43,273 bases of DNA. Source: JANRKF01 sp964519595. GTDB taxonomy: Bacteria; Pseudomonadota; Alphaproteobacteria; Rickettsiales; SXRF01. Within the stretch, counting starts at the first letter, position 1. Every line of letters starts with the position of its first letter. Below are positions 42,193 through 43,273 of this stretch, piece after piece. The stretch lies in assembly GCA_964519595.1 (NCBI GenBank), contig CAZFJN010000012.1, forward strand, positions 1 to 43,273. Direction: 5' to 3'. Both the position numbers and the translations under genes were made by a program. The notes below the pieces were generated by a model. It saw only the letters and a list, made by a program, of their open reading frames with translations. It did no database searches and was not told the origin of the DNA.

Positions 42193-42359
42193 TATACCTA
42201 TTGCACCTCAAGAGTTGAAATTTCTTCACTTCGTCTTTATTGTTCACTATATGAGATAAAAATCTTGAAATATCAATAAGTATTCCTTCGATTTTTATCT
42301 CATATATTGAACAAAAATACTTGAAATAAATACCAACTCTTGGGGTGCAATAGGTATAT
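42192..42359. mobile_element. 168-bp MITE-like perfect-ended palindrome
   Basis: Terminal inverted repeats of 26 bases (42192-42217 and 42334-42359) match at 25 positions (left starts ATATACCTATTGCACC). An inner pair of 25-base arms (42240-42264 and 42290-42314) matches at 24. No frame is coding inside. The left end supplies the last base of the TadG-like stop codon and the right end the first two bases of the next gene's ATG, so it fills the intergenic space exactly. Confidence 0.85.
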
Positions 42360-42786
42360 GAAAACATTGTTTCGATTATGGCGAGATGAAAATGGAGGGC
42401 CTGCAATTGAATTTGCGATGGTTGCTATGTTCGTTGCCATATCTATTCCTGCGGTGCTTGATGTTACTACGTTAGTGCAAGGCAGCACCAAACTTTCTTC
42501 AGGCACGCGCGCAGGCACGCATTATGCTCTACGCTATCCTACTGATGAAGCTGGCATTGAAGAAACTATCCGTCAGGCCAGCGGTCTTGAAACGGTGGCA
42601 GTGACAAGCAGACAATTTTGTGAATGTAATGGCGCGGAATCATCCTGCACGAGCAGCTGTGGATCAAATATTACGCGTAAGAAATATAGCGAAGTTGTCG
42701 CCACTTACGATATCAGCGATCAGTACAATTTTGAAAATTTATATCCTGCCAATTTGTCGGAAACCATCACGGTGAGGATTCAATGA
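42358..42786 (+). CDS. TadE/TadF-like pseudopilin protein
   Basis: A 142-residue protein with a short cytoplasmic N-terminus (MKTLFRLWRDENGG), a prepilin-type site (ENGG then PAIEF, the Glu at +4) and a hydrophobic segment (AMVAMFVAISIPAVLDVTTL), then a globular periplasmic part with a cysteine cluster (CECNGAESSCTSSC). It fits the minor TadE/TadF pseudopilins cut by the CpaA/TadV peptidase. ATG 42358 lies at the tip of the inserted element; a TTG at 42340 inside the element is an unlikely start. No Shine-Dalgarno remains upstream. Its stop overlaps the next gene as ATGA. Confidence 0.82.
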   Translation: MKTLFRLWRDENGGPAIEFAMVAMFVAISIPAVLDVTTLVQGSTKLSSGTRAGTHYALRYPTDEAGIEETIRQASGLETVAVTSRQFCECNGAESSCTSSCGSNITRKKYSEVVATYDISDQYNFENLYPANLSETITVRIQ

Positions 42787-43181
42787 AACGGCGTTTTTAC
42801 CTCTTTAAAAACACAGAAGGTGGCGCTGCCGTTGAATTCGCGCTGGTTGTGCCTGCCATGCTACTGGTGATGACTGGCATCATGGAGGCGGGGCAAGGCT
42901 ATATGATCCGCAACGATTTGCAATATGCGCTCGACGAGGCCGCGCGTTATGTGATGATTAACCCAACGGCGGATAGCGAGGACATTGAAGCGCATGTAGC
43001 AAGCCGCGTTTCCTCTATTTCAGCCGACGATATTGTGGTAAATGTCGAAGATGTGGTGGTGAATGACAATGCCTATAAGAATATTCATCTAGCGTATAGT
43101 TTTGATACAATTTCAGGAGATGTATTGGCGCAAGAGGAAATATCAATTACCGTAGAAACCACCGTGCCTGCAATTCCTTAA
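42783..43181 (+). CDS. TadE-like pseudopilin protein
   Basis: A 132-residue TadE-like protein: basic start (MKRRFYLFKNTEGG), prepilin-type junction GG-AAVEFALVVPAMLLVMTGIM with the conserved Glu, an amphipathic continuation (NDLQYALDEAARYVMI) and a small periplasmic domain ending VETTVPAIP. TadE-type pseudopilins are accessory to Flp pilus assembly. It is translationally coupled to the preceding gene through a 4-base ATGA overlap. Confidence 0.87.
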   Translation: MKRRFYLFKNTEGGAAVEFALVVPAMLLVMTGIMEAGQGYMIRNDLQYALDEAARYVMINPTADSEDIEAHVASRVSSISADDIVVNVEDVVVNDNAYKNIHLAYSFDTISGDVLAQEEISITVETTVPAIP

Positions 43182-43212
43182 AATATGCCAAATCGTGATT
43201 CTAGGGCATATT
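43182..43212 (+). other. Weak hairpin after the last TadE-like gene
   Basis: AATATGCC and GGCATATT pair around a 15-base loop directly after the stop codon. There is no T-run, so a terminator role is uncertain. Confidence 0.4.
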
Positions 43213-43273
43213 CTATAATTAAATAATTTTGACCAGAGTGTGTTTTTTCCGTCCGGCGGAGAGTTTTATACTG

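Overview
The window looks like a chromosomal segment of a low-GC alphaproteobacterium, from a draft assembly with two 100-base N gaps (22620-22719 and 35193-35292). The lineage pointers are a Tad pilus set of the Caulobacter cpaB-C-D-E-F type including CpaD, an RNase E ending in a Gly-Trp-Trp tail as in Caulobacter, and a single long RelA/SpoT protein. I cannot place it at order level. The abundant palindromic intergenic repeats recall Rickettsiales- or Holosporales-like genomes, but that is only an impression.

Layout. 1-10903 is mostly housekeeping: RNase E (rne, minus), the cell-wall pair amiC-mrcA (plus), a small lipoprotein, rlmE-ppx (minus, stop/start overlap) and rodA (minus). 10951-22402 is a rearranged Tad secretion/pilus locus: tadD (plus), tadC and tadB (minus), then a bifunctional (p)ppGpp synthetase/hydrolase (minus), then cpaB, cpaC, cpaD, cpaE and cpaF (plus). 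22403-23358 is gene-free and made of tandem repeats, an assembly gap, stacked hairpins and inverted-repeat elements. 23359-27096 holds rsmB, an M23 peptidase overlapping a bactofilin gene, and a secreted protein of unknown role. 27203-33481 (minus) is a nucleotide-sugar block: gmhA-hddA-hddC genes for GDP-D-glycero-D-manno-heptose, a GDP-mannose-4,6-dehydratase-like SDR, a DegT-fold protein with His in place of the PLP lysine (ColD-like 3-dehydratase), and an SDR. 33694-35067 has a transglutaminase-like cysteine peptidase and a small Lys/Ala-rich histone H1-like protein. 35372-40678 has a second sugar block (SDR, family 2 glycosyltransferase, GDP-fucose-synthase-like SDR) next to a divergent pair of thiamine-diphosphate E1 alpha and beta subunits with no E2 or E3 nearby. 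40927-43181 carries TadG/TadE-type pseudopilin-like genes, split by a palindromic element that fits exactly between a stop and a start codon.

How it may work together. The heptose genes, 4,6-dehydratase and PLP 3-dehydratase read as a route to a GDP-linked 3,6-dideoxyheptose (or to a colitose-like sugar if the substrate is mannose). The second block could add a fucose- or colitose-type sugar and possibly a two-carbon branch. Tad pili, wall synthesis (PBP1A, RodA, AmiC, M23-bactofilin) and surface glycans together suggest a cell that invests in its surface.

The most unusual trait runs through the whole window. Nearly every spacer is built from short tandem words private to that locus. Inside operons and in leaders the words mostly stay one-sided (C-poor or G-poor, predicted unstructured). 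At several operon ends and convergent junctions the words are followed by their reverse complement, forming long palindromes. In places the words run into coding sequence and encode C-terminal tails or Asn-rich disordered segments.
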